Origin: Rhynchopus sp. YZ270_cl-10
Lineage: Eukaryota > Euglenozoa > Diplonemea > Diplonemida > Diplonemidae
DNA length: 64,000 bases
Direction: 5' to 3'
Assembly: GCA_964035575.1 (NCBI GenBank)
Contig: OZ037859.1
Span: 620,001 to 684,000, forward strand
Part shown: positions 20,776 through 31,154 of the stretch, piece by piece
Layout of the letters: each line of letters starts with the position of its first letter
Position numbering within the stretch: the stretch's first letter is position 1
Program-made: the position numbers and the translations under genes
The notes under the pieces: generated by a model
Database searches by the model: none
Seen by the model: only the letters and a program-made list of their open reading frames with translations
What the model was told of the DNA's origin: nothing

Positions 20776-22255
20776 AAAAAAAATCAAAAAAAATCAAAAA
20801 CGGTGCGACTGTATTTGGTCTGCTTTTGTGTTACTCTAATTCTTGGAAACGTACACCAACAATCAATTTCTTGAAATTCAGTTGTGTGCGCTAAAGCACT
20901 CAATAGAAGAAGTATTCGCCAAAAGAAATGCGATACAACGTGGTCTGTCCAATTAAAAAATGAATACAAAACACAAAACACAAACCAGTCAAGTCAGCAT
21001 CATCTCAATTAGGCAGAGGGAAAGAAGAAGAAGAAGAAAAAAACTAAACCTTTCCCGACAAAAATATGCGGCCTATTGCGCTAAAAATGAGAGGAAAAAA
21101 GAAAAGAAAAGAAAAAAAATCTCCCCCGCAGAAAAAAAATCCTGCAATTTTGAAGGGAGCTACTTTGCGATACAAAGGTACACTTTTTGGTGTTACCTTT
21201 TTTTGCTAAAAATGGGTTGTGAATACGCGTTACTATTTATTTATTTTTTGCTTTTTTCGGAATTTGTTGTTGTTGATGTTTGTCACAAATCGTTATCGCT
21301 TGGACAGAGAAGAAAAATTTTAGGGATAGGATAGACGTGTCTTGCAAACCCATGCTGCACATGCCATCTGAAATAAGAAGAAAACACCTGGCAACACACT
21401 TCATACCATCATATTGAAGTGCGTTTAGACAAAAGCAACGTTGGGTGTCAACAGTTCAACTATCAAACATACGTCTTTCGAAACCGTTGCACACCACAAG
21501 ATAAAAGGGGGGAAATGAAAATTGAATACAAAGCCCTGTGACAGTGTACCTAAAACAAAGGGGGTGGATGCAAGAAGACAAACCTTTGTCCCTGCTGTGA
21601 AGATCTAATTTTAAAAAAAAGACAAGAACAGTGAAAAATCACATGGTGCACATGTCTCTGCATTGCACAGCATCAGAACACCCCCTCACGTAGACGCAGA
21701 GACGGAAATTAACAAAGAAAACAAGACCGGAGTCATACAAGAGAGAAAATGAAAAGAAAGCAAGAATGCATGCGGTTACACAGAGAGAGAGAGAGAGAGA
21801 GAAAAATACACAAAGAAAAATGTTTAACACAAATTCTTTGAAAAAAGAAGGTAAGATGCACCTAAGCAGCGCCTAGATACTTATACCTTGAGACAAGAAA
21901 TAAAAAAAATAACCCTCAAAAGCGCTGAATGTACACATACATCTTTCAAATAAAAATAGGGACAAATCATATTTTTCCAAATAATATAACAAGATTATCT
22001 ATTCTGCACCAACCCCAAAACCTGTGTGTTCTCCCTTCACAAACAGGTATTTTTTTCTAGGTGGGAAATACCGCAACCCTAGAAAAAGCCTTGCTTACAA
22101 ATAACAAAAAAAATGTGAACTCAGGCAGCAAAGCTCTGAACCATTTTTTTGCCTTTCTTTTTTGCAAGAAAAAGGACACATATTTCAAGAGGTGCAGAAT
22201 AAGTCTGAGAAGAAAAAGAGACGCCAAAATATAACGAAAACAACAACAACAAAAC
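20776..22255. other. Gene-free region
   Basis: A/T-rich; an AG microsatellite at about 21781-21802; remnants of families A and B near 21850 and 21935. No gene. Confidence 0.5.
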
Positions 22256-22290
22256 AAGATGACCCCAAGCCTCATGAATTAGGTCACCTG
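22256..22290 (+). repeat. Family A hairpin, degenerate
   Basis: AAGATGACCCCAAGCCTCAT then TTAGGTCACCT. Confidence 0.55.
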
Positions 22291-22448
22291 GAGGAAGAGA
22301 AAAAAAAACTGCTAGTTACAGGGCAGTATTAGGTTTGTTGATACTTAGGGGGTGGAAAATACGCGTTTATCGGAGACGTCAAGTATGGGATTTTCTAATT
22401 TTCTGTACAGGTTTTGATACCAAAAAGACCGCAACAAAAAAGAATTGG

Positions 22449-22700
22449 TAGTTATTAATGCAGGCATCTCCGACTGACCCACGATGTCAGCCCCAGATGG
22501 AAAAAATAAAATACAAAGTGCCCTGCGGCCAACAATACAATATGTGAAAAAAAGAACCCTAATGGCTTGCCTGTGAACGGTCATCTGGCGGCCCATCTTC
22601 CGCTGAAGAGTTGTGAGCTTACAGGTGCTCCCGTTTGCTTCACCCAACTCTTGGCAAACGCTGGTCACTGTTTCATGCCCCGAGATGCAAGCAGCACCCT
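22449..22700 (+). repeat. Repeat family E copy
   Basis: GTTATTAATGCAGGCATCTC at the start, CTGCGGCCAACAATAC, AACCCTAATGGCTTGC, then GGCGGCCCATCTTCCGCTGA and AGAGTTGTGAGCTTACAGG in the same order as at 54.5 kb. Confidence 0.75.
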
Positions 22701-22834
22701 TCAAGCATGGGTCAAGCCACTAGCCTATTAAACACCCTAGACGGGGTTTAACTTGGGAGGGGTATGTTCACTTTCCTGTGGACAAACCGAATGGTTGAAT
22801 CCAAAAAAAAAAGAGAAATGAAAACAGAGAAAAC

Positions 22835-22876
22835 TTGAAAGGCGTGTGAGACTCATGGATGCACACATGTCTTTAG
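22835..22876 (+). repeat. Family B hairpin
   Basis: TTGAAAGGC and GTCTTTAG form the outer arms with changed bases; GTGTG/CACAC form the inner arms. Confidence 0.6.
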
Positions 22877-23395
22877 AAGAAAAGAAATCATAACCAGGAA
22901 CAGAAGTCCGTTCAACTGATACCCCAAGGGGGGCGACTAGTTGTCTAAAAAACGGGAAGAAAAAAAAAAGTTTGCTGAAACGTCGCTGCGGACGTTGCAA
23001 CCCTCTTATCTGTTTGTTTGCGACAGATGTACACCCCCAACGTTCAGATTTTTTTTAAAAAATTGAATTCAGTGCAAATGACCATCATACATGTACAGTT
23101 CGAGGTAAACCCCATGTAGGGTTGGCATTTACGATCATTCAAAAACTAACTAAACAAAATATGGTGAAGCTGAAGGCGCAAAACGCCCTTTTAAATACAA
23201 CTGTGCCACGAGGGCACAGCCTGTCCTTCCTCCCACACCCCCCATTACCGCGTGTCAACCTCGAGTTTACAAGCGCGAAAGAAGAGAAAAAAAAAAAGAG
23301 TGAAAAAAAATACTTCAATAAATAAAAGGTTGAGTGATGGCGCGAAGAAAACTTGAAAATGTGCACCATATAAAAAAAAAAGAGAAAAAAGCTGA

Positions 23396-23430
23396 TAAGA
23401 TGGTCAAGCCTCTCGCTACTTAGTCTCCTT
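23396..23430 (+). repeat. Family A hairpin, degenerate
   Basis: AAGATGGTCAAGCCTCTCGC then TACTTAGTCTCCTT. Confidence 0.55.
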
Positions 23431-24218
23431 AAAATAAAAATAAACCAAAAACGCCATCTGAGGTGTCTACACAGCCCTCTTCTTCGAGGGAGTTTTCTTT
23501 TTCTTTTATTTTTTCTGTTCTATTTGTGTCGACAATCACCGCAATGGGCCTGCACTCATTGTCGCCCGAAGGATATTGTACTGAAATATTTTGACGCAAA
23601 TCGTCCTGCACTTAAGAAAGTAGCTTTTTTGTTGTTGTTTTTGCTCAGCGAGTGCGGGAGGTAGTATTTACGTGGTGCATGGCAAACTAAGGTAGAAGAC
23701 AGGGTGTGAATAGAGTGTGCTTTCCTTTTGCAGTATTTTTATTTTGAAAATCTTGGTCAGTGTAAACACCCTAGGAGGAGCTCCACAACTGTCCACGCTC
23801 CCCTCGGAACGGCACACCCACCCTCCACACCCATCCTTTGCCCGCGTTCTTCAGTCACCTGTTCTCTCTTCCGCACTTCGCTATCAGCAGCACATTCCTC
23901 AAGAGAATAAATAAATAAATAGTACAAGACAACTGTGTTTGCAAAGAAAACACCAAAACACAGGGATGAGAGTTTTCCGTTTTTTTTTGACCATTTCAGA
24001 CACCCTCCATGCATCATCTTTTTTTTCCTTCATATTTTTTTTAAATAATTTTGTTGGATTCAGGGCATTAGTTAGGTTTTTTTTTTTACTCGCCAATTTC
24101 CGGTTTTTCGGTTTTCTCCCCCACATAAATGAAATGAATGAAATAAACCTTTTATTGCACGTCGGGGCACTTTAATTTCACTCCCCTAACAAATTCCTGT
24201 AGAAAAATAAAAACGGCA

Positions 24219-25216
24219 GTGAAATAAAAAAGGCTTTATTTCGGGGTGGCATCAAAACAAAAAACGCGGACAATGTCCGCGTTTTTGGGGAATTTCAGAC
24301 CCCCCCCTCCCCCCCCCAAAACGCGGACATTTTTGGTTTTTTTTCCCCCTATTTTTTGCTGGTTTTTGGGTGACGGGGTGCAAATTCGTGACCCAAAACA
24401 CAGTTTTTTGGCATTTCCGGAATCCGTCCAGAAAGTGGTGGGGTCAATCTCGAAAATTGGACAATTTTTTGACCACTTAAATTTTTGAAAATATGAGCCC
24501 GGTCACTAATACGTGGGGCCCATTTTCGGCCAAAAAATGCTGCTGAAAAAAATTTTCAGGTGAAAATTTTTCAGCCCCAAAACATGCCGCAATTGGCATT
24601 TCCGGAATCTGTCCGCGCTGTGGTGGGGTCAATTTGCCGAAATGGCCAAGTTCTTGGTTTTGGTCAAAATGAGTGTAAGGTAAAGGGGCCAAGGTAAATC
24701 CCACAACGCAGATTTTCTCTCTCTGATGCTGAAACCATGAAAATGCGCAAAAACACCGGCATTTGCATTTCCGGAATCCGTCCTTTCTGTGGTGGGGTCA
24801 ATTTGCCAAAATGGGCAAGTTCTTGATTTTGGTCAAAACCCGTCGTGTAAGGTCAATGGGTCCAAGTGTTTGCCTGTAGAAACACGTGGTAGCAGGGGTT
24901 TTAGGGCCCCCCATGCGTGTACATTTTGCAAAAAAAAACGCGGGCATCTTGTATTTTTTATTTTGCCCGAAAACACCGGCATTTGCATTTCCTGAATCCG
25001 CCGGTTCTGTGGTGGGGTCAATTTGCCGAAATGGACGAGTTTTTATAAATTTTTGTCAAAATCGTGTACAACCCCGGCAAAGAAAAAAAATTTCCAGGAA
25101 AAAAAAACCCCAAAATGTCCGCGTTTTCTGGAATTTCAGACCCCCCCCCCTCCCCCCCCAAAAACGCGGACATTGTCCGCGTTTTTTGTTTTGATGCCAC
25201 CCCTTCTTTATTTCAC
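24219..25216. mobile_element. Inner 1.0-kb inverted-repeat element
   Basis: The two arms, 24219-24335 and 25090-25216, are near-complementary: GTGAAATAAA, GGGGTGGCATCAAAACAAAA, ACGCGGACAATGTCCGCGTT, a C run and TCTGAAATTCC. Between them lie four imperfect tandem units. Confidence 0.7.
24410..25070 (+). repeat. Four imperfect tandem units of about 170-210 bp
   Basis: Units start near 24410, 24595, 24770 and 24982. Each has GCATTTCCGGAATCCGTCC or a close variant, then TGTGGTGGGGTCAATTTGCC or similar, then CAAGTTCTTGATTTTGGTCA or similar. Confidence 0.75.
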
Positions 25217-25875
25217 TCTTTATTTCACTCTTTATTTCACTGCTCGATTTTTTTTTTTTTTTTTCGCAAAGACAAAATTTTCAGCCGAAAAAAAAATTTT
25301 TTTTTGGGCTCAGATGGACCCAAAATGCAAATAAAGCAAGAATTTTGATGTTTTGAGCATCACATATTTATTCCCCGGTCATTTTCTGTACAAAAAACCG
25401 GTTTGTATGGGCCAGCGCCTTAGCAAAAATCCGAAAAATCGGGAAAAAAAATTTTTTTTTCCCCGGAAAAATTCGACTCCTGGGTGGGGTCTTGGAGTAC
25501 CGAAAAATGCAAAAAAACGCAAAATTTGGGTATTTTGACCATCTGAGGGATTTTTTCACGTGTTTCACCTTAGATGGAAGCGGATGCGGCTGGTGGGGGT
25601 GGGGTGTGCCCACCTACGGGAACAGTGCTGCCTGTGGAGTGCCCACTCCATCTGCCTCAATGGTGTTTAGGTCGGACATCAGCAACTCTGCAAGGTTGTG
25701 ATCCAGGAGATAAAGATATTTCGAAAAGAGAAAAATTTGAATGAAGATAACCCCAACACCAAAGGGAAGTTGATACGATGAACGTAAGCCTTGAGAACTA
25801 AGCGTTTAGCAGACCCCCGGGTTGTGAAATAAAAGTGCCCCGTTGTGCAATAATAACTATTTATTCGAGTGAAAT

Positions 25876-26009
25876 AAGAACTATTTTATTTCACGCGCCA
25901 CTAAAAAGGTGCCCGAGTGCGTTATTTCCCGAGCGAAGCGAGGGGAATAAGAGTCACGAGGGTGCCTTTTTAGTGGCAAGTGCAAGAAAATGTTCTTATT
26001 TCACTCAAT
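25876..26009. mobile_element. Foldback element within nest
   Basis: The ends GAGTGAAATAAGAAC and GTTCTTATTTCACTC are perfect inverted repeats. GCCACTAAAAAGG and CCTTTTTAGTGGC pair further in. Confidence 0.7.
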
Positions 26010-26022
26010 ATGTAATTTTATT

Positions 26023-26306
26023 CCACAAGTGAAAAACGTATTTATGGTCGTAACTGGCCTAAACGTTGAGCCTAGCACCCACTTTTCACTTTCGCGCTTT
26101 TTGGGGTAAAATTACGAACAAAAACAGCGTGAAAAAATAAATGTTTTATTTGCAAAGGCATTTTGCAGGCAATTTTTTTTTTTTCACTCCGTGATATTTT
26201 ATTTCACTCTCCGGGTTACCCTAGTGCAATTTGCGTGAAATAAAACGAATCTTATTTCACTCACTTTTTAGGCCAGTTACGACCATAAAACGTTTTTCAC
26301 GCGTGG
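26023..26306. mobile_element. Foldback element within nest
   Basis: Arms GTGAAAAACGTATTTATGGT and CGTAACTGGCCTAAA pair with TTTAGGCCAGTTACG and ACCATAAAACGTTTTTCAC. The interior repeats the TTTATTTCAC motif. Confidence 0.7.
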
Positions 26307-26321
26307 TATAAAAAAATGTAT

Positions 26322-26448
26322 TGTTGGTGTAATATTTTGCCTTAATTTGTGTCTGCGCCCTCGGGGAAAAAAACCACTCCTCGGGGTTTTTTGGGGCTGT
26401 GCGTGAAATAAAGGCAAAAATATTACACGTCAATAATATATATTATTT
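26322..26448. mobile_element. Foldback element within nest
   Basis: The left arm TGTAATATTTTGCCTTAATT and the right arm, read in reverse, TGTAATATTTTTGCCTTTAT match closely. CTCGGGG and CCTCGGGG lie in the loop. Confidence 0.65.
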
Positions 26449-27593
26449 CGAAGAAGAAAAAAAAAGAAAAGAACTCCAGAATTTCATGTTCTCGCTCTCA
26501 CATTATTATTAGGACCCCGTCTTTCTCTTTTTATTTTTTCTTTTTTTGAAAATTTGGTTGTAGTGCAGACACCGAGGATGAGCTCCACGATACAAAACGC
26601 GTCTTTTTAAAAATTTTTTACTTTTACTATGTGCGGATACCTAGGTATTGCACTATTTTTTTTTTCTTCTTTGGGATGATCTAAATAGGCAAGAAACGTG
26701 AACGTTGTTCGGGGGGGGTTTTTTTGAGTATTGAAGAAGGTGAAAAGAAAAGAAAATACACGGTGAAACCAAAACAGGGTAAGGGGTAGGGGGAGGAAAT
26801 AAACCTGACATCCTGTGCTCATTAAATGCACCGTATTTTTTTTTGTTTTTGTTTTTGGTTGAGTTTTTTTTTTAAGACAGGAACAGGTCCTGCCACTGCT
26901 TTTATGAAAAAAAAAATTTTTTAACATGCCACTCACTATTTACCGCAACAACGCGTTTTTATGATGTAGCGCACCTCCTCAGGGAAGATAGCGACCACGC
27001 TTCAACAAAACAAATATAATATCCACCACATCGAAAAGACAAAGTTCTGTACAAAAAAAAAAGAGAAATAATAAAAAGTGGGTAAATCTTGAAAGATGAA
27101 TATGCCTGGAACACACTCATCAGAAAAAGAAGAAAAAATACACAAGACACCGCTCCGTGGGTTATCTAACCGCGAAGTAAACAAAAATAAGAAAGAAAAG
27201 GACGAACATGACATGGCCCTCAGAGGTAGTGTATTGAGGAGACACACAAATATTTCAAAAAACCATGCCGTCAAAGCAACATCGCCTACAGGATGCTGTA
27301 GGTGCATATATATTAAGAAAGAATGGGGGACGCGGGGAGGGGACAATTTGAGGGAAATGGGTAATGTGTGAACGGGGGGAGGGTGAGAGAGGAACGTAGG
27401 TAGTTCAAAAAAGGGGGGGAAATGGGAGATGGGAGATGGGGAAAATGGGAAACTATCAATAGAGGGAAAGGTATCAAGGGAAGAGGGGCAGAGGAAAGTG
27501 CAAGAAAGAAATATGTTTTGAGGCTGAAAGAGAAAGGGAGAGGGGGAAAATGTGAGTCAGAAGCAACATGGGATGGTCTTTGACTTCACAAAC
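26449..27593. other. Gene-free region
   Basis: A family D-related fragment at 26547-26588 (TTGGTTGTAGTGCAGACACC), a family B-like hairpin at 27091-27123, and purine-rich sequence at 27330-27550. No gene. Confidence 0.5.
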
Positions 27594-27646
27594 CAGCCCC
27601 GCCGCTACCGAAAAAAAGTTCTGTTGCGGCGCAACTCGGGTCGGGG

Positions 27647-27680
<34 letters not shown>

Positions 27681-27998
27681 GGCGCTTTTTTCCATCTTTT
27701 TGCTCCGCAAAAAGGCGGTGGTATGTCCTAAATTTTTTTCGCCTGCGGCGCCATTTTTTTGCTTCGCAAAACAAAATAAAGTTCCCAATGTCTTAGGGAA
27801 TTACATTTTACAGCCAAAAAAAATGCAACCAAAGCTGCAAAAAAGTTGACCATTTTTCCAAAAAAATGACCCGCAATCCGATCAGCTCGGAAATGCAAAA
27901 AGCGGCGCGTTTGGGTGCCACAAACGCGGGGAAAAAAACCCCCTCCCGCAACAGAACTCGAAAAAAAAAAATAATTAGAAATTATAGCGGCGGGGCTG
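27594..27998. mobile_element. hAT-like non-autonomous element
   Basis: The 14-bp ends CAGCCCCGCCGCTA and TAGCGGCGGGGCTG are perfect inverted repeats. The flanks read TTCACAAAC and TTCACAAC, close to an 8-base target duplication with one added A. CAG-type ends with an 8-base duplication point to the hAT superfamily. No transposase frame. Confidence 0.65.
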
Positions 27999-28552
27999 TT
28001 CACAACACAAAAAAGAAATGAAAAGAGATCGTCCGTTAGCTTAGTGTAAAACTGTCGCACAGTCGTCCGCTATACACAGATTCACTCTCAAGATTGGTTT
28101 CTATTTTTTTTTTTTTATTGACGTGCAATTATTGACTCATTACACTAAATCCCATCGAAAACTGCGAAGTACTATGTTTTTTTTTTTTTTTTTTTTTTTG
28201 GTTTTACTTTTTTGATTTATTTTTTGCTTTTTTTGATAAATTGCTGGAATACTGTAGTGGCCACTTCACAAGCTCCACTTTTTCCCTAAAGTTTTTTTTT
28301 TTGGTGGAGCTGGGAGGATGCTGGGTAGAGAAGAGAAAGTACTCGAAAGATAGTTAACACATCTTTAATGGGGAAAAGGCACACAGTATAATATGAAAAG
28401 GAAACGGGCAGCTACATATAAAAAAAATATCCCCATCTACTAGGCGATTGTGCTTACCTACTGAGCAGGGGCACCAACGCTGTTTTCTCATCACAAATGG
28501 AGTGTTCCTGATCAATCACCTCTCCCCAAAAAACAAAAGAAAGAAATTATTG
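27999..28552. other. Gene-free region with a family D remnant
   Basis: T tracts; GATAAATTGCTGGAATACTG to AGCTCCAC at 28234-28279 is a shortened family D copy. Confidence 0.55.
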
Positions 28553-28583
28553 GTAAGACTATCCTAAGTCTCGGTTAGTCCAA
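28553..28583 (+). repeat. Family A hairpin, short
   Basis: AAGACTATCCTAAGTCTCGG then TTAGTCC. Confidence 0.5.
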
Positions 28584-28618
28584 AATAAAAGAAGAAAAAG
28601 AAAAAAAAAAAAAGAGAA

Positions 28619-28708
28619 GTTGAAAAGTGCAAACGCCTCACCGTGCATCGGCGGACGCAGACAACTGGTTCTCCGTGGGTTATCGAACTCCAGAGAGCAC
28701 TTCTTTGT
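28619..28708 (+). repeat. Family C copy
   Basis: GTTGAAAAGTGCAAACGCCT, ACCGTGCATCGGCGGACGCA, then GGGTTATCGAACTCCAGAGA and GCACTTCTTTG. Near full length, without the long tail. Confidence 0.75.
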
Positions 28709-29086
28709 GCAGATAAAAAAAAAACAAAAACAAAAACAAATTCGCGAAGAGGGGCAAATAGTTACCTAACGTGCGCTGTCTTTTACCCTCACTTTTAAGT
28801 ATTGTGGGTGCTTTTTGAGACGATTATTACGGTAGCAGAGAAACACGCAACCGCCCCAATCACCCTGATCAATACTACTAAGGTGTTGGTGCACATACCC
28901 TCTTGCATAAAAAAAACAAAATATGCAGTATATAGAAAAACACTTGGCAATACATCAAGAAGAATGAAAGAAACAGAAAACAAAAAACAACAAAAAACGT
29001 GATACGAATATCTCACGGGGCACATCTTTAATAAAAACGAGCCACCTTTTTTTCTCGACTCCAAAAAAAGATAAAGAAAAGTTTAG

Positions 29087-29118
29087 AAGAGATGAACCTA
29101 AGCCTCTCGTGCTTAGTC
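29087..29118 (+). repeat. Family A hairpin
   Basis: AGATGAACCTAAGCCTCTCG then TGCTTAGTC; perfect inner arms. It lies 135 bases beyond the 3' end of the CCCH gene. Confidence 0.7.
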
Positions 29119-29253
29119 AAAAAAGGGTGATGCAGGTGGCTGCGAATAAAAATCGGATATTTTGTTTATTTTCCTTGCAGTATCGACAAAACTATTCCCC
29201 ACAAATGTGTTCTTTTTTATTTTATTTTTAAAATTGGGGTATTTTCCCCCACT

Positions 29254-30870
29254 CTATTCATCGAGGAAGTCGTTCGTGAGAAGGTCGATGTGTGGCATGT
29301 CAGCGTAGTCATCCGCAGCTTCGGAGTCTTCGTTCATGCAGGGGAAGGCAGAGAGTCTTCTGCTGTTGCTCAGGCCGGAGGAGGAGGTGGTGCGTTCGTC
29401 ATCGTCTTGCGTGCGTGCTGTGGTGTCTTCTTTGTCTGCACAGGGGAGACTGAGGTTGCTTTCAATGGGGTGCACGCGTGTTGTGACAACGGGCAAGCAG
29501 GGGTGGCTGTTCATGGACGCACTCATGCATGAGCTCGAGAGGCTCGCAAGCGAAAACGCAGATGGTGACGGTGGCTGCCTCCTCGTGTCGACACCCAACG
29601 ACAGCCCGCTCAGCTGCGTCGTCAAGGGTGTCAGAGAGTTCAGTGACGTCAGCCCGCTGTTCTGTGGGGTAAGCCCGTTGCTCTGCGGAGTGCTGTTCTG
29701 CTCGCGTGCGCCCAGCAGCGAGACCAGCCCCGCCTCTGCAGCCCAGATGCGGCAGATGTGTACACGGTCGCAGGTGCGCCCAAACTTGCAGCGCGACTTA
29801 ACGTGCATAACACAAAGGTCAAAAATGTTCAGCGTCTTTGCCTTTGCATCGAGCTTCCTCGTAACCCCCGTTGTCAGTGCGATGTGGTTCCCAGGGATCT
29901 TGCTGCTCACACCCTTGATGGTGATAGGCGTCTGGTCGACAATGTGCGAAGCGTTCTTGTCGCCATGGCGGAAGCAGCACGGTGTGCGCCTGATGCACTC
30001 CTTCATGTCGCTCGGGCGGACGTGGATGCGTGGGCACATGCGGTCCAGCTGGCACTCCCCGTTGAGGGAGTACGTGGGGCAGAGCTGTGCCGGGGGTACA
30101 ACATCTCTGCCGCAGAGCGTCGCCTTGTAGCTGTCGAGACCCTTCGTGCGCCCGATGGCCTTGTAGCGCATGGCCGAGACCGTCCCGTCGTACGACTCCA
30201 CCGCCACCTCCGTCAGGAACGACTGGTCGAACTCAACGTTGTGCTTCCTGCGCATCTCCTCCACAAAGGCCTTGTCCATATGGAACGACTTGCACCGCGA
30301 GCCCTGCCCACAGCGGTCGTCCAAGAAGAGCTTGCAGATGGTCGCACGGTGGCAGCCTGTCTTGCCCTGCGACTGTCCGGAGAGGAACTCCCACATGCCG
30401 TATGTGGGCTGGATCTTCGACGACGGTGTGTCGTAGAGAACGTTGCCACGCACTGCAGGGTCCTTCACCTTGAACTCCGAGGGGATCAGCACGTTTGTCC
30501 CGTCAGGTCCTTTGAGCCACTGCTGCGGTGCGGCTGGGGTAGGCTTGGCGGCAGGCTGCACAGGCGCAGAGGACACGGCCGTCGTCATGAACTGGTGTGT
30601 TGGGACCTGCACAGGGATCTGCACCAACTGCTGCTGCTGGAGTTGCTGAAGCTGCTGCTGCTGTTGTTGTTGCTGTTGCTGCTGAAGTTGTTGTTGCTGC
30701 ATCTGAACCTGAAGCATGTTAAGCATCGCCTGCTGCTGCGTCATTTGCACCGGCATCTGGCGAATCACCTGCTGTTGCTGGAGCTGCTGCTGGAGTTGCT
30801 GCGGCTGTTGCTGCTGTTGGAGCTGCTGCTGCTGCTGCTGTGGCTGCTGGAGCTGCATCATCGACCACAT
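29254..30870 (-). CDS. CCCH zinc-finger RNA-binding protein with poly-Gln N-terminus
   Basis: A single exon of 538 residues. The first 85 residues are almost all Gln with Leu and Met. Three CCCH fingers follow: Cys179/187/193 with His197 (spacing 7-5-3), Cys264/273/279 with His283 (8-5-3), and Cys353/361/367 with His371 (7-5-3). A Cys292-Cys298-Cys299-His302 group lies between fingers 2 and 3. The C-terminal third is Ser/Thr-rich and ends in an acidic tail. Multi-CCCH proteins of this kind are common post-transcriptional regulators in trypanosomatids. RNA binding is expected from the family; the target is unknown. The start codon is the first Met after a long pyrimidine tract. Confidence 0.9.
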   Translation of the reverse strand: MWSMMQLQQPQQQQQQLQQQQQPQQLQQQLQQQQVIRQMPVQMTQQQAMLNMLQVQMQQQQLQQQQQQQQQQQLQQLQQQQLVQIPVQVPTHQFMTTAVSSAPVQPAAKPTPAAPQQWLKGPDGTNVLIPSEFKVKDPAVRGNVLYDTPSSKIQPTYGMWEFLSGQSQGKTGCHRATICKLFLDDRCGQGSRCKSFHMDKAFVEEMRRKHNVEFDQSFLTEVAVESYDGTVSAMRYKAIGRTKGLDSYKATLCGRDVVPPAQLCPTYSLNGECQLDRMCPRIHVRPSDMKECIRRTPCCFRHGDKNASHIVDQTPITIKGVSSKIPGNHIALTTGVTRKLDAKAKTLNIFDLCVMHVKSRCKFGRTCDRVHICRIWAAEAGLVSLLGAREQNSTPQSNGLTPQNSGLTSLNSLTPLTTQLSGLSLGVDTRRQPPSPSAFSLASLSSSCMSASMNSHPCLPVVTTRVHPIESNLSLPCADKEDTTARTQDDDERTTSSSGLSNSRRLSAFPCMNEDSEAADDYADMPHIDLLTNDFLDE

Positions 30871-31154
30871 TTAAAAGAAAGGTAGAAAAAAAAAAAAAGC
30901 GAGTGTTTCTCTACGCCTTTTTCTTAGGGTTTTGATAACAAAGCGTGAATGAGTGTTCTCAATTCGTATCTCTTGGTGTAAAAAAAGTAAACAAACTAAA
31001 ATTCTGTAAGGTGATGTGGTGTACGAGCTGACAAAAAAAGGTCACACAAAAATAATTCTCTACTCTTCTTTACTGAATATGCAACACCACTGTCTCCGCA
31101 CCCACAATTGTACGTTCAACAAAACTACAATTGAGCCTCACAACCCTCTCTTCC

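Larger units (their letters stand above)
22701..24151. other. Gene-free region
   Basis: It holds a family B copy at 22835-22876, a family A copy at 23396-23430, a family G-like TCGACAATCACCGC at 23530, and a family D-related CACCCTAGGAGGAGCTCCAC near 23767. No gene. Confidence 0.55.
24152..25853. mobile_element. 1.7-kb terminal-inverted-repeat element (outer element of nest)
   Basis: The left end TTATTGCACGTCGGGGCACT and the reverse complement of the right end TTATTGCACAACGGGGCACT match at 18 of 20 bases, and both arms continue to TTTATTTCAC or close to it. If the true ends are TTGCAC, the flanking TA on both sides would be a two-base target duplication, as in Tc1/mariner-like elements. I see no transposase frame, so it is non-autonomous. 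Confidence 0.65.

Noticed and set aside
29758-30885. Long plus-strand open frame of 375 codons
   Set aside because: It is the antisense of the CCCH gene, Leu/Arg-rich as expected from reading a Gln-rich GC-rich gene backwards. The minus frame has three clean zinc fingers.
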